Source: Neocallimastix lanati (nom. inval.) (Eukaryota; Neocallimastigomycota; Neocallimastigomycetes; Neocallimastigales; Neocallimastigaceae). From it: a stretch of 64,000 nucleotides of DNA. The notes under the pieces are model-generated. The model did no database searches, was not told the origin of the DNA, and saw nothing but the letters and a program-made list of their open reading frames with translations. Below, one piece after another: positions 12,360 through 27,299 of the stretch. Made by a program: the position numbers and the translations under genes. The stretch is from the NCBI GenBank assembly GCA_016946835.1, contig JACVTC010000017.1, forward strand, positions 145,001 through 209,000, written 5' to 3'. Numbering within the stretch: the stretch's first letter is position 1; the number at the start of each line of letters is the position of its first letter.

Positions 12360-15300
12360 ATGTCATTTAAAATAAATAAAACCAACACTTCAAATAATAT
12401 TCTTAAATCACCCACAAATAATCAAAGCATAAAATATGATGAAAAGTATTCAATAACAGATATATCTTTACCACCAAAAGTTAAGGGTATTACCTATTAT
12501 TTTTTAACGGTGAACGTGAATTCATTGATATGGAAAGATCCAAATTATAAAAAAAGATTTACTTCATATGGAATCACTTCATCAAGGTCAACCGTAAAAG
12601 TAAGACTTCAATGGTGGGGAGATGATATTAGTAAAGGAACCATTTTTTATCCTTATATAGCAGGACCTAACAGTACCAAAACAATTAATCCAGGAAATAA
12701 TATCTATGATAAAAATAAAAATTCAAAGAAAAATGATATGAATAGTAAGAGAAATAAAAGTAATAAAATTACAAGTGCTACCTATCCAATATGTTGTGAT
12801 ATTAATGAATTAACACTATATTTTACAGATATGAAAAGTGTAATTTTTGATATTATAGTAGATGGAAGTATTATGGGAAAAGCAATAATTAAAGATTTAA
12901 TAAATATTACAGAAACGTTAAAACCTATTCATTGCACATATCCGGTATACATTGTTAGTCCAAAGGGTAATATAAAACATTCTGTCATTGCTGAAATGGA
13001 TATTGAATTCATATTACAGAAAAATAGATTTAATAAAGGTATATTTAATGATATTATTAAACATTTTTTTTTTTAAAATTTTCATTACATTATATTAAAT
13101 ATATCATATTTTTATAATATTTTAAACTTTTTAATTCTAAAAAAATTTTTTTTCAAATTTTTTTTTTTTTATATGTAATATTGATAAAATATATGTATAT
13201 AATTACTTATTGTAACTCTATGAAATAGGTATTTTGGATAAATCAACAAATAGTCAAAAAACAGAAAGTATTCATAATGATACAGTAAATACTAGTATAA
13301 CGGAAGAAAGTTATAGTGATACTGAAAAACCAATAAAAGAAAATTCAAAAAAATCTATAAGTGAAACAGTAAAAAAAGATATGAAAACAACAGAAGTTGG
13401 AGGTCAAAATAATTGTAATGAAGATTCTCAATTTATTTTGGATAGTATATTAAATAATGAAAGTACAGTGAATATTATGAATACAATAGAACCAATTAAT
13501 TCAGTAAAAGATTATTCAGAATATTCAATTGAAATGGAAAATAAAATAAAAAAAGGTCTCTCTATTAATATTTATATTCATTTTTATATATATAATAAAT
13601 ATAATTTATTAAAATATAATCTATCTGTCTTTATATATATATATTTATACATATATTCTTAAAAATAAAATAATATAATATAATATTAAAAAGCAGATCT
13701 TTCAAATGATTCTATTTGCGATTCATCTCTTGATGATGATACCATAAGAGAAACATTAAATATAAAAGAAAAAGATATTAATACTAATGAAAAACCAAAA
13801 AAATTGGAAGGTCCATCAATACCAATAAATAATAGAGAAAATTTAAAATCACTAAATAGTACAATAGATGAATCCATATCTTTTTTAAAAGATATTAATG
13901 ATAATAGTGGTATAATCAATATTATTAATAAAAATAATGAAAAAACCAATAACAATAGTAATACTAGCAATTTATATAGTGGTGATATTAGTAATTCAAA
14001 TATAAATAACACTAATATTAATACTGATAATAATAATGCTGATAATAATAATAATGATAATGATAATATTAATGATACTAAAAGTAATACTAGTAATAAT
14101 TCTATTAATATTGATGATAAAAAAGGGCATAACGATATTAATTTAAATATAATTAACGATGTAAGTTCAATTAAAAATAATGATAGTCAAATTAATATTA
14201 ATTCGTCAAAGAATAATGAAGATGGTGAACATGATGGTGGAAAAAAATCTACTAACAATGATACCAAAATTAGCCATATTGATGATAATATTGAGAATAT
14301 TTATGATAAAAGTAGTAATGATAAAATTATAGAAGATGCAATTAAAAATAAAGATACAATTAAAAATATGGATATAATCAAAAATATTGATACCGAACAT
14401 GATTTTCAAGACAATCCTCCCATTAATATTATTAATAACAACGATGATGGCATTAGTTCTGAAGATGATGATGATGATGACTATTTAACAAAAAATATAA
14501 ATCATCCTATTAACTTTAGTCAGATTAGTTCAATAATTGATTCTGAAATGTCTTCGGACATGAGTGATATTTTAAAAAATGATTTAATATATGAAGCTCT
14601 AAATTTAAAAGAGACCAATGATTATTTACTCAATAGTAGTACCAGTTTTAGTGAAATGAATACTAATGATTCAGATTTAATTGAAGCAGATTTAAAAAGT
14701 TTAGATGATATTAAATTAGAAATTGTTCATAAAATTTTAGAAAAGAAGAGTGGTAAAAAGAAAAATGATAAAATTAACAAAGGAAATAATAATAATAATA
14801 ATAATAATAAAGGTTTAGAGATGAATATACCAATGAATTCCAAGGTGAATAATGATTCCAATGAATATAAAAGGTCAATAAAAGGTGAAGAAATTGAAAT
14901 TACAAATCAAGTAATATCTATAGAAAAAATGGGACATCTTTCAAAAGTTAATAAAATTTCAATCAACCTATATTCCCTAAATTTAAAGTATCCATCAGAG
15001 GAACGTTTTGTAAAATATAAAATTAAATATAGTATTCCTGATAGTATTCCTATTTTAACGAAGACTACAATGTATACACAATTTATAACGGATACACAAA
15101 CAAATAATACAACGGAAATAAAACTGAATCATTTAAATAATATAAATTTATCCTTTAATACAGAACTTTTAAAATATTGGTTAAAACTAGATACTATGAT
15201 TATTATTAATGTAGAAGCTATACGAGATACAAATAAAAATATTCGTTTACAATCAAAAGATGAAAAAGATAATAATATTCTTTGGAAGGGACAAGCTTCC

Positions 15301-18300
15301 ATAAGGTGTAAAGATTTAATAAATCTTCCAACTTTAAAATTAAAATCCTATATACCACTTTACAAAGAAATATCTTCAAGAAAGAAATTAGGTTTTTTAT
15401 ATATATATATATATTATTAATATTATTTTTATTTTTAATATATTTATATATATTCATAAAATAATTTTAAAATTTTAATTAATATGTATTTTTTTTTTTA
15501 TTATTATATAATTATATATATTTGAATTATCATTATTATTACTATCATTATACATATATATATATATATATTTTTTTATATCTATATAAATATATATAAT
15601 ATTTAATAGTAAACAATAAAAATATTATACCCGAGAAATCATCTCATTTTGCCGATATATATCTTTGTTTACAACTCATAGAAGATAATTCAACAGAAAT
15701 AACAAAAGAAGTAGTAACAACAGAAAATGATAAAAAATCTGAAGAAATTAATGATAACAATAAAATAAATGAAAGCACTCTTATCTCAAAAATAATTAAT
15801 ATTATAAAGAATTCAGAAATTAAAGGGGAACATATTCTAAGTTCAATAGATAATTCCAATTCCAACCATGATATTGATAATAAAAGTGATACTAACCATG
15901 ACAATAAATATAAAAATAATAAATCTAGTAAATCTACTAATGAAAATGATATAAAAAATGATGAAAATAAAGTGAATGAAAATAAAATTGATGACAATAA
16001 ATCAAACGAAAATGACACTAGTAATAAGGAAACTAATGAAAATGATGATAAAATTAATGAAAATAAAAATTCAACCATCCTAAATCCAAATCAAATTATT
16101 ATTCCCACCTATTATTTATATATAAAAATAAGTACAGCTCGTGCTTTAGCTATTATACCATCCAATTTAAAAAAAGATATAAATTATAGCAATAGCACCA
16201 GTCAATTCCTTTCCTCAACATCTACCTTGCTCTATTTACGGTTAAAACTTTTCTCCTCCACAACCTTACCCATTGAAACTCCACCCATTTTATATGAAAG
16301 TACCAACCCAAGTATCAATGCCACGGTAGAAAATTCGACTTCACTCTTGTCAAGTCGAGCTTCAAATTATGATAATGAATTTAATTTTAATTTTAATTAT
16401 TCTCTTCCTATTGCAATGACTCCTCAATTTATAGAAAAATATAAAAATACTCCTATTATTGTAGAAGTATGGAAAAAGGTCATTCATTTAGGTCAAGAAC
16501 CACCGAAAAATAAATCAACCAAAGGAACTGGTAATGGAAATAATAATAATGATGATGATGATGATGAAAAGATGAGTTCTAACAGTTTAGAAACAAAATT
16601 AATGGGCCTTTTACGGATACCCTTTCAATATATCATAGCCTCATTTATAGCTAATAAAGAGATATTAACTTCAGGTAATATTGATGGTATAAAAATGATT
16701 ACACCTTTATTACTACCTGAAGCAGAATATCCTATCATGGATCCATTTACAGGTATTAGTAAAGGATGGGTAAAATCAACACTTTCATTAGGTCCTTGTT
16801 GGGATCAAATCAATAAATTTAATAATAATAGTAAGAATTTATCAGATGAAAATTTAAATCAAGAATCAAATATTAAAAAAGATGGATCGAAAGAAACCGA
16901 ATCAACCAATAATAATGATACTTCAAATGAAACGAATTCAAAATTAAAAAAGAAAGAAAAAGAAAAAGAAAAAGAAAACGAAGTAAATAATAATAAAAAA
17001 AATTATCCTATTATAAATATTACTATTCATAGAGCTTGTGGGTTGAAAGCATTAGTTGATGCCATATTAGCGGTTCTTTCCGATTTAAAGAGAAACAATG
17101 ATATTGAATCATCTGAAACAGATCAAGAAGATCAAACTTTAGCGAATTTAAATTATTCCAAAAAAAGGGGGATCAATCCGTACGTTAGACTTCAAATATT
17201 TCCGGATATGATAATAAATCAAAGTAAGAGTGTAATTAAACGAGTAGTTTCAAAATCATCCTCAAAGGGTAATAACAATAATAAAGACAATAATGAAGTT
17301 AATCGTAGTAATGATAGTAATGAAAATGATAATATTATTATTACATCAATATGTAATGAAACATTTACACCAATTTTTGAAGAAAAAACTAGCTTAGAGA
17401 TTCAAGGAGATGAAACGGAAATTATTCGTTGGTTAAGTACAGATAAAAAGAAAGGTAAAGCTATTGGTGAAATATGGCATAGATTTATAAGTATAAATGA
17501 TTCAAAAAAGAAATCCAATCATCATTATAATGATACTCATTCAGAAATAAGTTATGATGAAGATGAAGATGAGGATGAAGAAGACGAAGATGAAAATGAA
17601 GTCTATAAAGATATCTTAATAGGGACCTTTGAAATTAATTTAGATTTTTTAGTCAATAGAGCTGGGATAATAAATAAATTTTGGGTTCCAATCTATCTAC
17701 CGAAGAAAATTGTTGAATTTTTTAAAGAAAAAGACAATTATTCATCCTCCTCCTTAAAATTTTTAGGAGCTAGTATTCAAATTTCAATTAATATGGCAAA
17801 GGGATTTGATTTAGGAGCCATTTCTTACTCTGATAGTCGAACAGGAGCGACTAGCGATATTTCTAATGCTTCCACGGCCAAACGACAATTAGCAAAATTT
17901 AAAATCAATGTTAATAAAGTTTTCCTTCCAATAAATGATGACAGTGAATATATTAATCAACAAACCGTCTACTTAAAATGGGAATCTCCAGAATATGGAA
18001 GCAGTAATCTCAATACCAATGATACCATAAAACTCCAACTTTTAAATAGTAATAAACGACATTATTATTCGGAACAAAAGCAAATAAAATCGACGTACTT
18101 AGAGGACGAAGGAATAGTTGTGGACGTTTCAGACCTTAGTTATGAACAAGAAATTCTTATTGACTATAATACCAATGTGATTGAAAAGTTAAGAGATAAT
18201 CAATTTGAAATTGAGGTATGGAAAATTGGATTAAAGCATAATGAGGAAAAGCCATTTAAAGTGTATATTGGATCATGTTTTGTAGATATCTATAATCTAG

Positions 18301-20213
18301 TAATAAATAATCGAAAAACAAGACAAAAAGGACCATTAAAAAAGAAACTATTACCCATTTCGGGTATGTATCCCTTAGTAAATCCTGATTCAAAATATAT
18401 GTATGGATCAAAAATTGAACTACGAATAGAATTAATAATAAAATCAAGAAGTAGAAGTAATAGTTATATGAGTAATTCCTCTTTTAGTTCCAAATGGACC
18501 ACCATTAGTAATACTATTAATTCCAATGAAAATTACAACCCTAACATGAATCATCATCATATTAATAGTAATAGTAATAGTAATAGTAATAATGATAACG
18601 ATAATGAAAATGATAGCATTCTTACTACGACAGAATCTACCACTTCTACTCTACGAAATAATTTATTAAATAAAGAGGAGGATTCCTTAGAAGTGATCAA
18701 TGAAACAATATCCTCAATAACACCTTCAGTAGTGTCTTCCTCTATTCTAGAAATAAATGAACCCAAATATAAAAATCGACAGTATAAGTACTCTCTTGAA
18801 CGAAATCATCATCGTCATCGTCATCGTCAACACCAGCAGCAACATCAACAACTTCATCCTAACTATTATAGGAATGAAAATGATGATCATTCCATGGAAT
18901 CAGATTATAATTTTAATAATTCCTTTGAAATACGATCATCAAAACCTTCAACTGGTGATGGTAATACCTCTCAAGAATTTATACAAATTAATAACAGAGA
19001 TACCAGGGATATCTATGAAAACCTTTTAAAAATTAAAGATAATACTAATCTCAATATCAATAATATTAATTCCAATCCTACTACCTTTTCCTCTTCCCCC
19101 CCTTCATCCATTAAAATAATTATTGAAAGAGCTTTTCATATTTCTATACCAAAAACCTATAATTCTCAATGGCAAGAGGATAATGATGAAGATTCCATAC
19201 CCTATGTATTTGTAACCTTAGAATGGAAATATGGAGGAAATGAACACAAAATTTATAAAACAGAGATTTGTCATGATTCTTCTCCCTTATGGAATTATGA
19301 ATTTAACATTCCACAGGAGGTGAATGAAGAATTCTTTAGAATCATGCAAGATAATCCTTTACAATTTAAAGTATGGCATGTTCGTAATAACAATGATGAT
19401 AATAACAGTAATAATAAATTATTATACACTAACAAACAGGTACATAAAAAAAAGAATTCATCCACATCCGATTTCAATTTTAATTCCTATCAACATTATC
19501 TTATTGGTTGTGCCAATATATCGATTAAGCCTCTTTTATCATGTGTACTGAGAGAAATGCGCGGTTGGTATAACATTACCAATGATGATTCCGATACGAA
19601 TAATGGTACCTTAGGTATCTTTATTCGTCCCAGTGATTATTTCTTTAAGAAATGTAAAGAAATTTCGCATAAAACCAATTTATTATTTGAAGGAAATCTT
19701 TCTTCCTCCATATCAAATCATTCCAAGAATAGATTATTATTATTAGATCAAGGTCAAGTTCAAGGTCAAGCTCAAGCTCAAGCTCAAGCTCAAATATCCA
19801 TTCGAACCTCCAATTCAAATTTAAATTCAAATTTCATGATGAATAAGAAGGAAGAAGAGAAAGTGAATCCATATAATATGATGATGATGATGAATTCTAA
19901 CTTCATGCAAAAATTAAAAAATAAGAATGATGATAATGAAGATGATGAAAATTTATTTAAACCAAATAATTTCCTCTCTAAATCTGAAGTAGGCCCCAAC
20001 CTATCAACAAATATTAAGCAAAATAAGACTTATTCCAGCATAAATTATGATGTCATAACGCCGACCTCTCCTTCCAATTCAAGCTTTTTAAATTTAAAGG
20101 CCCAGTTAACTGAAAAATTGACAGAATTAGATGTTATACAAAAAGATATGTTATCAAAATTCCAGCCAAAAGCAAATGTTGAAACTACCAATAAAAATGA
20201 TATAAATTATAAT

Positions 20214-20251
<38 letters not shown>

Positions 20252-20368
20252 TAATAATAATGATTTTATTAATAAAGATAATAAAGAAACATTTCCTTCT
20301 TTTCAACTAAAAACAGATTTTAATATGCTTAATTTAAATAATAATCAATTATTTTCCTCTTTTAATTC

Positions 20369-20409
<41 letters not shown>

Positions 20410-20792
20410 TCAATAGTTATGGTAACAATATGACATTAAATAATAATAATGATAATAGTAATAATAATAATGAGATCATTAATGATTATTTAAATGATAA
20501 AGATAACGATATTTTTGCCTCCTCACCATATGAATCAAAAAATATTAATAATGGTAATAGTATAAATAATACTAATGATAGGATGACAAATTATAATACC
20601 AAAAAAGATATATATGCTTCACTCTCTTATAATCAAGACAAGAATAAAAGCAATATATTTTACTCCACATCCTTTGACAATAAAAATGACGATACAAAAG
20701 ACAGGGAAGCTGACAATCATCATATTAATGAAAATCCATATACCTCACCGACGTCAATAAAACCATTAATCCAAATTGATAATAATTATAAT

Positions 20793-20826
<34 letters not shown>

Positions 20827-21362
20827 TCATGGATAAAGATGTGCTGCCCGCATTTCAACAAAATAAAAGTTATAATAACCTAGCTAATGATATTAATAAT
20901 AATAGGATTACTTCTCCATCATTTAATTCCATTCAACTTAATAATTATGATAAAATTCAACCTATTTCCAGTTCATCTAATAATAATGAAATTAAGATTC
21001 AAACATTAAGTGTAGAAGAAGCTCATAATCTAATTAATGTAAGTCATTTTTTTAATTTTTATTTTTATATCGATAATTAATATAAAAAAATTTAAAATTA
21101 TAAAAACAAAACGAAACAAAAAAAAAAAAAGTTGTATATATAAATTTTGAATAAATATCAATGATTAATTTGAAATAATTATAATAATACATAATTTTAA
21201 TAATATATAATTATAATATTTAATCATATTTCAATAATAATAATATATATATATATATATATATGATTATAGATATCCAATAGTGAAGATATGAATATAA
21301 ATAAATATAAATTTTATCAAAGTGAATATCTTGATGATGATAATAATGATAATAAAAATGAA

Positions 21363-21393
<31 letters not shown>

Positions 21394-23790
21394 TCATAGA
21401 TAATGATCATCGAGAAACGAATATAAATAATCATAGTATTAAAGAAAAACTTGATCAAACCATTGATTTATTAAGTAATCTAAGTCATCATGACTATCTC
21501 AGTTTAAAAGAAAGTAAATTAAGAGAATTAAATTCTGAAATTGAAGAAAGAAAGCAGAGTGAAATCGGTGAAAATTTCAATAGAGAAAATTCCCTGGATC
21601 AAACTAAAAAAATTTCGAATCCTCCAAATATTTTTTCTGATAATGAATTTTATGAAAATTTCGATATACCCAAAATGGAAAATTTAGAAATGTCTTCCAT
21701 GTCCTTTGTATTTGAAAATCTTGATAATGATAATGATAGGAATAACAATAGTGTCTATTCTTTAAAAATTTCAAATCGGGATTCATTATTGAATAATGAC
21801 GATGAGATTCCCACCACCCTTGTCAAAAATTATGATTATCAAAAAAAAGAGGACAATAGGATATCTAATTTATCTACTCTAGAACAAAAGAATCTAATTA
21901 GTAGTAACAGTAGTAACAGTAATAGTAGTAATAATAATATAAAAATTTCATCTAATAGGTATAGAAATAAAAATTTATTAAAAGGTAATGATAGTAGAAA
22001 TCATGACCTTAATAATATTGAAAAAGATGATGATGACGATGATTCTTTAATCATCAATAAAAAGAAATCATTTACCTATCCTAATAATTATCATGAATTA
22101 AATGATCATAATACCAATATTTATATGAATAAATTTATGTCACCATTATCTCAAAGTCCTATTAATGAGGATTATAACAGAAAAAAATTGAAAGAAGATA
22201 TAGAAGATATTGAAGCCGAAAAAGAAGAAAAAAAGGTACAGGAGGAGAAGGAGAATTCATCTTTCTTTAATTCTATTTCAAAAGATGAAAGTGGTGGTGA
22301 TAGTGAAAAGAGTATCATCTCACTAAAATCATTTAAAAAGAAATCAATAATATTAAACTTTTCTTATGATGATGATAAAAATAGATCTCTAGATAACGAA
22401 TCAACAGAATCTTTTTTCTCTACTGAAAAAGAAAATATTAGTATTCATCTGAAGGATGACAAAGAAAGTAAGATGAATAAATTAATTCAAGAAAATGAAT
22501 TAAAATCTATGGAATATAATAGAATAATACAACAGAATGAAGAATTATTAAAAGAAATTAATAATTCTTATGATGATAGTAGTAGTATTAAAAATGAAAC
22601 CATTGATACAGACATTCCAGAAATAATTACATCATATTCAGGTAAAAATCAATCTAATCTAACTATTAAAGAATTAAAAGTAGATAAAGAAGAAGAAGAA
22701 GAAGAAGAAGAAAACAAAAAAGAAAGTAAAAAAGAGAAGGAAAAAGAAATTAATGATAAGTATATTAAGAATAACGAAGAAAATCATAATAATGATTATT
22801 ATAATAATAATACTAGTAATAATGATTATGATAATAATAATGATAATAATAATGATGAAAATGATAATAATAAGGATAGTGAAGATAAAGATGATGACAT
22901 AAATTATGGTGAAGAATTAAATGTATTACGAAAAAAAATAAAATATTTATATGATAATCATCCACTTTTAAAATCTAGTTCCTATGATCATGGTAATAAT
23001 AATAGTAATTCTAATCCTACTCCATTAAAAGATCAACTGAGGACTCATGACGATTTAGAAATGACTACTGAAGCTCCAACAACAACGGCAACAACAACGA
23101 ATAATCATCCTCCAAATCAAGCATCAGAAAGTCGATCTACTCTTGATTCTAAAACATTCCAAAATATTACACAAAATTCCGATAAGCACCATAATTTAAT
23201 AGTGAATCAATGGAGTAAAAATAATGATGCAATATTTAATAATAATGATAAAAAGAAGATGAAGCAAATGATGAGTGAAGAAGGAAGAAAAGAAACTCTT
23301 CAATGTACTTTTTCTTCATCAAATAAAAGAGAAACAGAAAAGGGTTCTGATTCATCATCACCACCGAAGACAACTACCACCCCATCCTATCAACAACTTT
23401 ATTCTAGACTGCGACAATCGTTTACAACAAATTCGTTAACTTTTAATACCTTGAATAAAGTAAATAATGATCATTCTAAAAACCTTTCAACCAGTGAATT
23501 AATTAATAGTAATCTAACTAATTCTATAAATGATAGCAATTATAATCGAAATAATTCAAATGGTAAAAAATATAATAAAAAAAAATACTTAAAAAAATTA
23601 TAAATATATATTAATATGTTGTTTTTATAACAAAATTTTATATATCTTTATATGTAATTTTATAATAATTTTTATATTTTTTATTATAGATATGAGTACA
23701 ACATCCTCTAAACCACCGCTACCAATTTTTACAAAGAAAACAAAATCCAATGATGAAATACAAAGAATTACAAAAATTTTTTCTGAATAA
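12360..23790 (+). CDS. C2CD3: C2CD3-like centriolar protein (multi-C2), very large
   Basis: C2CD3 is a centriole distal-end protein needed for distal appendages and cilium assembly. Six exons (12360-13038, 13229-13555, 13694-15391, 15610-21038, 21273-23562, 23690-23790) give about 3,507 residues, against roughly 2,350 in human. The N-terminus has the family hallmark: SLPPKVKG at 36-43, FLTVNVNSLIW, then VRLQWWGDDISKGTIFYP at 81-98. C2-like segments follow at about 750-900, 1060-1290, 1365-1600, 1660-1845 and 2065-2225; the last contains YVFVTLEW and IGCANISIKPLLSC. Between and after them are long Asn/Asp/Ser-rich insertions and a short QAQAQAQ run (19741-19795), which account for the extra length. 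The second-intron donor is GTCTCT, weaker than its neighbours, and the exon 3 start could be 13694 or 13697 (both in frame). A flagellar role fits a zoosporic fungus. Family call good; exact gene model moderate. Confidence 0.82.
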
Positions 23791-24182
23791 AATTAATGTT
23801 TTATTTTTTTTTTTATAATTATTTATTTTTTTATGTTTTTTAGTTTTTAGTATTCCATTAAAATAAAACCTTTCTTTTTTAATTTTTTTATTTTATAAAT
23901 ATTATTTTATTTATTTATTAATTATTTATTTTTATTGTTTTTTTATTTATTTATTAATTATTTATTTTTATTGTTTTTTTATTTATTAATTAATTATTTA
24001 TTTTTATTGTTTTTTTATTTATTTATTAATTATTTATTTTTATTGTTTTTTTATTCATTTATTTATTTTTTTATTTTTATTTTTTATTTTATTTTTATTA
24101 TTTATTTTTTATTTTTATATTTTATATATATAAATTTTTTATAAAAAAAATAATCAAAGATTTTTTCATATACCCCTCTTTG

Positions 24183-24263
<81 letters not shown>

Positions 24264-24914
24264 TTAATAATATAAATTTATTGTTTTATAATTTATTATT
24301 TAATATATATTTATTTATTAAACTAATAATTTATATTCATATAAAATTTGTAATATATATAATATTAAAATTATTATTTATTACTAAAGACAAAAATATT
24401 ACAATATATAAAATAAAAAATAAATAAAAAAACTATAAAATATATACATATATCTACATACATGTATATTTTATGAATATTTATCGATTGATGTTTAAAT
24501 ATATAGTTTTATAGATATATATTTTTAGAATTAGTATATATTTGAATTTGTATTTATTATTATTAGATTCTTTGAATTTTTTATATTCTCTTTTATTAAT
24601 GAAAATATTTATAATAATAAATAATTTAAATATTTTTTTTTTATTTAAATATATATATATATATTTTAAATTTTATTTTCAGAAAAAAAAAAATAGTGGT
24701 GGTAATAATAATAAGTAACAGAAGAAGAGTAAAACATTTTCATTATAGCAGTTTATTTATAATTTTTTTTTTTTACTTTATTTTATTTATTTTTTTTTTT
24801 TTTTGTTTAGACCTGAAATGAACTTTATTTAATACCATTTATAAAAAAAAAAAAAAAAATACTTGAAAATAAAATTTAAGAAGTTTTTTAAAATTAATAT
24901 TTAAAAAAACTATA
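23791..24914. other. low-complexity intergenic DNA
   Basis: The 3' flank of the C2CD3-like gene. It has about four tandem copies of a roughly 37-bp T-rich unit (23915-24055), a long (TTTA)n tract (24181-24264), and AT-rich sequence. No gene was seen. Confidence 0.7.
23915..24055. repeat. 37-bp T-rich minisatellite
   Basis: About four imperfect tandem copies of a unit ending ATTTTTATTGTTTTTTTA. The open frame across it encodes only repeated Phe/Leu/Tyr and is not considered a gene. Confidence 0.75.
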
Positions 24915-25380
24915 TTATGAATATCGAGGAAGAAATGGATTAAAATTATCATTCCAATCTGTATTAGTATTTCTTCTTTGCCTTATCACTTCGACATCGA
25001 AGCTCTCAGCAACACTAGGTCTAATGGTATACAAATTAATCATAGTGTAAAAATCACTAATCACAATAGACATGGCATTAGTAAGGAATTCAATAAATCC
25101 CACATAATACTGTCTCGTGAATGATTTAAAGGTATTATTAATAAAATGCCTTCTTTCCCTTGAGCCGATCCTTAAAATTTTATATATTGCATTTCGGCCC
25201 AAGAAGGAGACACAATATGTAAAAATTCATATTATTATCAAAATCTTCCTCTCTATCATCAGGAATGTTTAACGATTTCTCATGAATGACAGAGAAAATT
25301 TAATAAAAATCTCATCAATAAATTGTATGATTTGTTACTTTAATTCTTCAAATTCAGGACATAGAAGTATTTAATGTGTA
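24915..25380 (-). pseudogene. unidentified broken coding sequence
   Basis: A 95-residue minus-strand frame (24915-25202) has balanced amino-acid use, unlike the simple-sequence frames around it, with stretches such as RRHFINNTFKSFTRQYYVGF and TIRPSVAESFDVEVIRQRRN, ending FNPFLPRYS. It is also locally GC-richer. Sequence just upstream, to about 25380, is protein-like in other frames but not open, so the whole looks like the 3' part of a broken gene with a few breaks. I do not recognise the family. A fossil of a virus-like or mobile element cannot be excluded, so no fuller reading is offered. Confidence 0.45.
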
Positions 25381-26169
25381 AAAAATTTTATTAAAAGTCT
25401 TTTAACTACTAACATTAATAAAGAAAACAAAACATATATATATATGTGTGTATATTTATTTCCTACTAAATTAAAACTTATAAAACTTTTTAAATTATAA
25501 ATGAATAATCTATAAAATATTTGTTTTTAAATTATTTTTATTATTATTATTATATTATTATTAATATATTGAATATATACATTAAGTCTATATAAATAAG
25601 TGTCTTTTATTAATAATTTCATTATGAAATTAAAATAAATAAAATAAAAAGAAAAGAAAAATAATATAAATTATAAAAATATATTAATATGAAAATAATA
25701 ATACAAAATAAAATTATAAAATAGAACTAGTTTAAAAAAAAAAAAAAAAAAATAGTAATACATACATATATTAATATATACATTACTATAAATATTTTAA
25801 TATCAAAAATTATAATTTTTCTAAATATAAATTATTTAACATAGTCGTTTATTATTATTTCCTTAACAATATTTAAAAACTATGTAGGCCAAAAAATATT
25901 TATATTTTATAATTTTTATTATTTAACAAAATATTTTATTTTTTATCTTTTTGAATATAAATTACTAACTTTGTAAAATCGACTATACGATTAAATTATT
26001 ATTTTAAAAATATATATGATAATATATTGGATTAAAATTAAATAAATCCATGAAACTTCTCATTAATATATAAAAGAATGAAATGTTTTTATACAATTAT
26101 TTTTAACAAAAAAAAAAAAAAACTCGAATTATAAAAATTCTGAGTTTTACTCTTTCATTAAAATTTAAA
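25381..26169. other. AT-rich intergenic DNA
   Basis: Downstream flank of the GPI-type protein gene, with scattered A-runs. No gene or RNA signal was seen. Confidence 0.6.
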
Positions 26170-26917
26170 TTAATTAAAGATAATAAAAACTAAAAATATT
26201 AAAGTAATTGTAACAAAAGTTTGATTCCAACTATATCCTGGTATGAAAGAATTTTCAACATATACATTTGGAAGATGGTCAGTAGCATTAATTGGTTGAC
26301 CATTATTCGTTGTAGTTTGGTTTAAATTTGTAATACCATTATTAATAGTATTATTAGTATTAACATTGCCATTTATACCATTTTGATTTAAACCATTATT
26401 ATTGTTTTGATTGGATGCATCAATATTTGAATTATTGTTATTGTTATTGGTATTATTATTGTTGTTGTTGTTGTTGGTAGTAGCAGCGATATATTCAGCT
26501 GGGGTATTGAAATAATTATTTTGAACACAATCAAGGTAACATTGATTTAAATTTGCCCAATCAGTAGGTAAATTATTTGGATACTTTGCGACACAACCAT
26601 TTTGACAATCAGCAGTTTTAACAATAGAATTACTATCTGGAGCTGGTACATTGTAGCAAGAGGCTACGCAATTTAATTCATCATTACAATTTAATTCCTT
26701 TAAGCATTCCTCGGGAGCTGTTTATTAACAAAATATCGAATAAAAAGTTATTTTTAATAAAATAATAAAATGATTTATTATTATTACTATTATTATTATT
26801 ATACTATTCAATATAACTTTATTATTATCTAAAAACGTTATAATATTTACTTGAAAAAGGTAAGCAATTAATGCCAAAGATAAATAATAATTGGACGAAT
26901 AAAATAAACTTGTTCAT
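26170..26917 (-). CDS. secreted Cys-rich protein, probable GPI anchor
   Basis: Two exons (26851-26917 and 26170-26717) give 204 residues; the intron is GT/AG with matching phase. Residues 1-22 (MNKFILFVQLLFIFGINCLP) are a clear signal peptide. Eight cysteines follow at 27, 33, 39, 43, 60, 64, 82 and 86, including three CxxxC pairs, suggesting four disulphides. Residues from about 97 onward form an Asn/Thr-rich linker with many possible N-glycosylation sites. The C-terminus is a hydrophobic segment (FVTITLIFLVFIIFN) ending the chain, typical of a GPI-attachment signal or a short membrane anchor. This suggests a cell-surface or wall protein. I do not recognise the Cys domain as a named family; CFEM has eight cysteines too, but the spacing differs. 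Confidence 0.75.
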
Positions 26918-27268
26918 TTTATTTATATCTATATTCAATTCAATCAAATTTTTTATTTGTTATAAAATTTTGTATTTATAAATTATTTTTATAATAAATA
27001 ATGTTGTTAAAAAATATATAATCTTGTTTAATTTTTTATATAAAAAAATAAATCAATATAATTAATTTGTTTTAAATCAATGTAAATTATAAATAATCTT
27101 CTATTAACAATAAATAAATTCTTATAATTAAAATAAATTCTAAAAAAGATTATTAAAGATAATAAATAAATAAAAAAAAATAAAAATAAAATAAAAATAA
27201 AATAAAATATAAAATAATAATTTAAAATATAAAATATATTAAAATTATTTAGTATTGTAATATTTTAG

Positions 27269-27299
<31 letters not shown>

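Noticed and set aside
13686-14012. Minus-strand hydrophobic frames opposite the C2CD3-like and bZIP genes
   Set aside because: They are antisense shadows of Asn/Ser/Asp-rich coding DNA; Leu/Ile/Ser-rich readings arise automatically.
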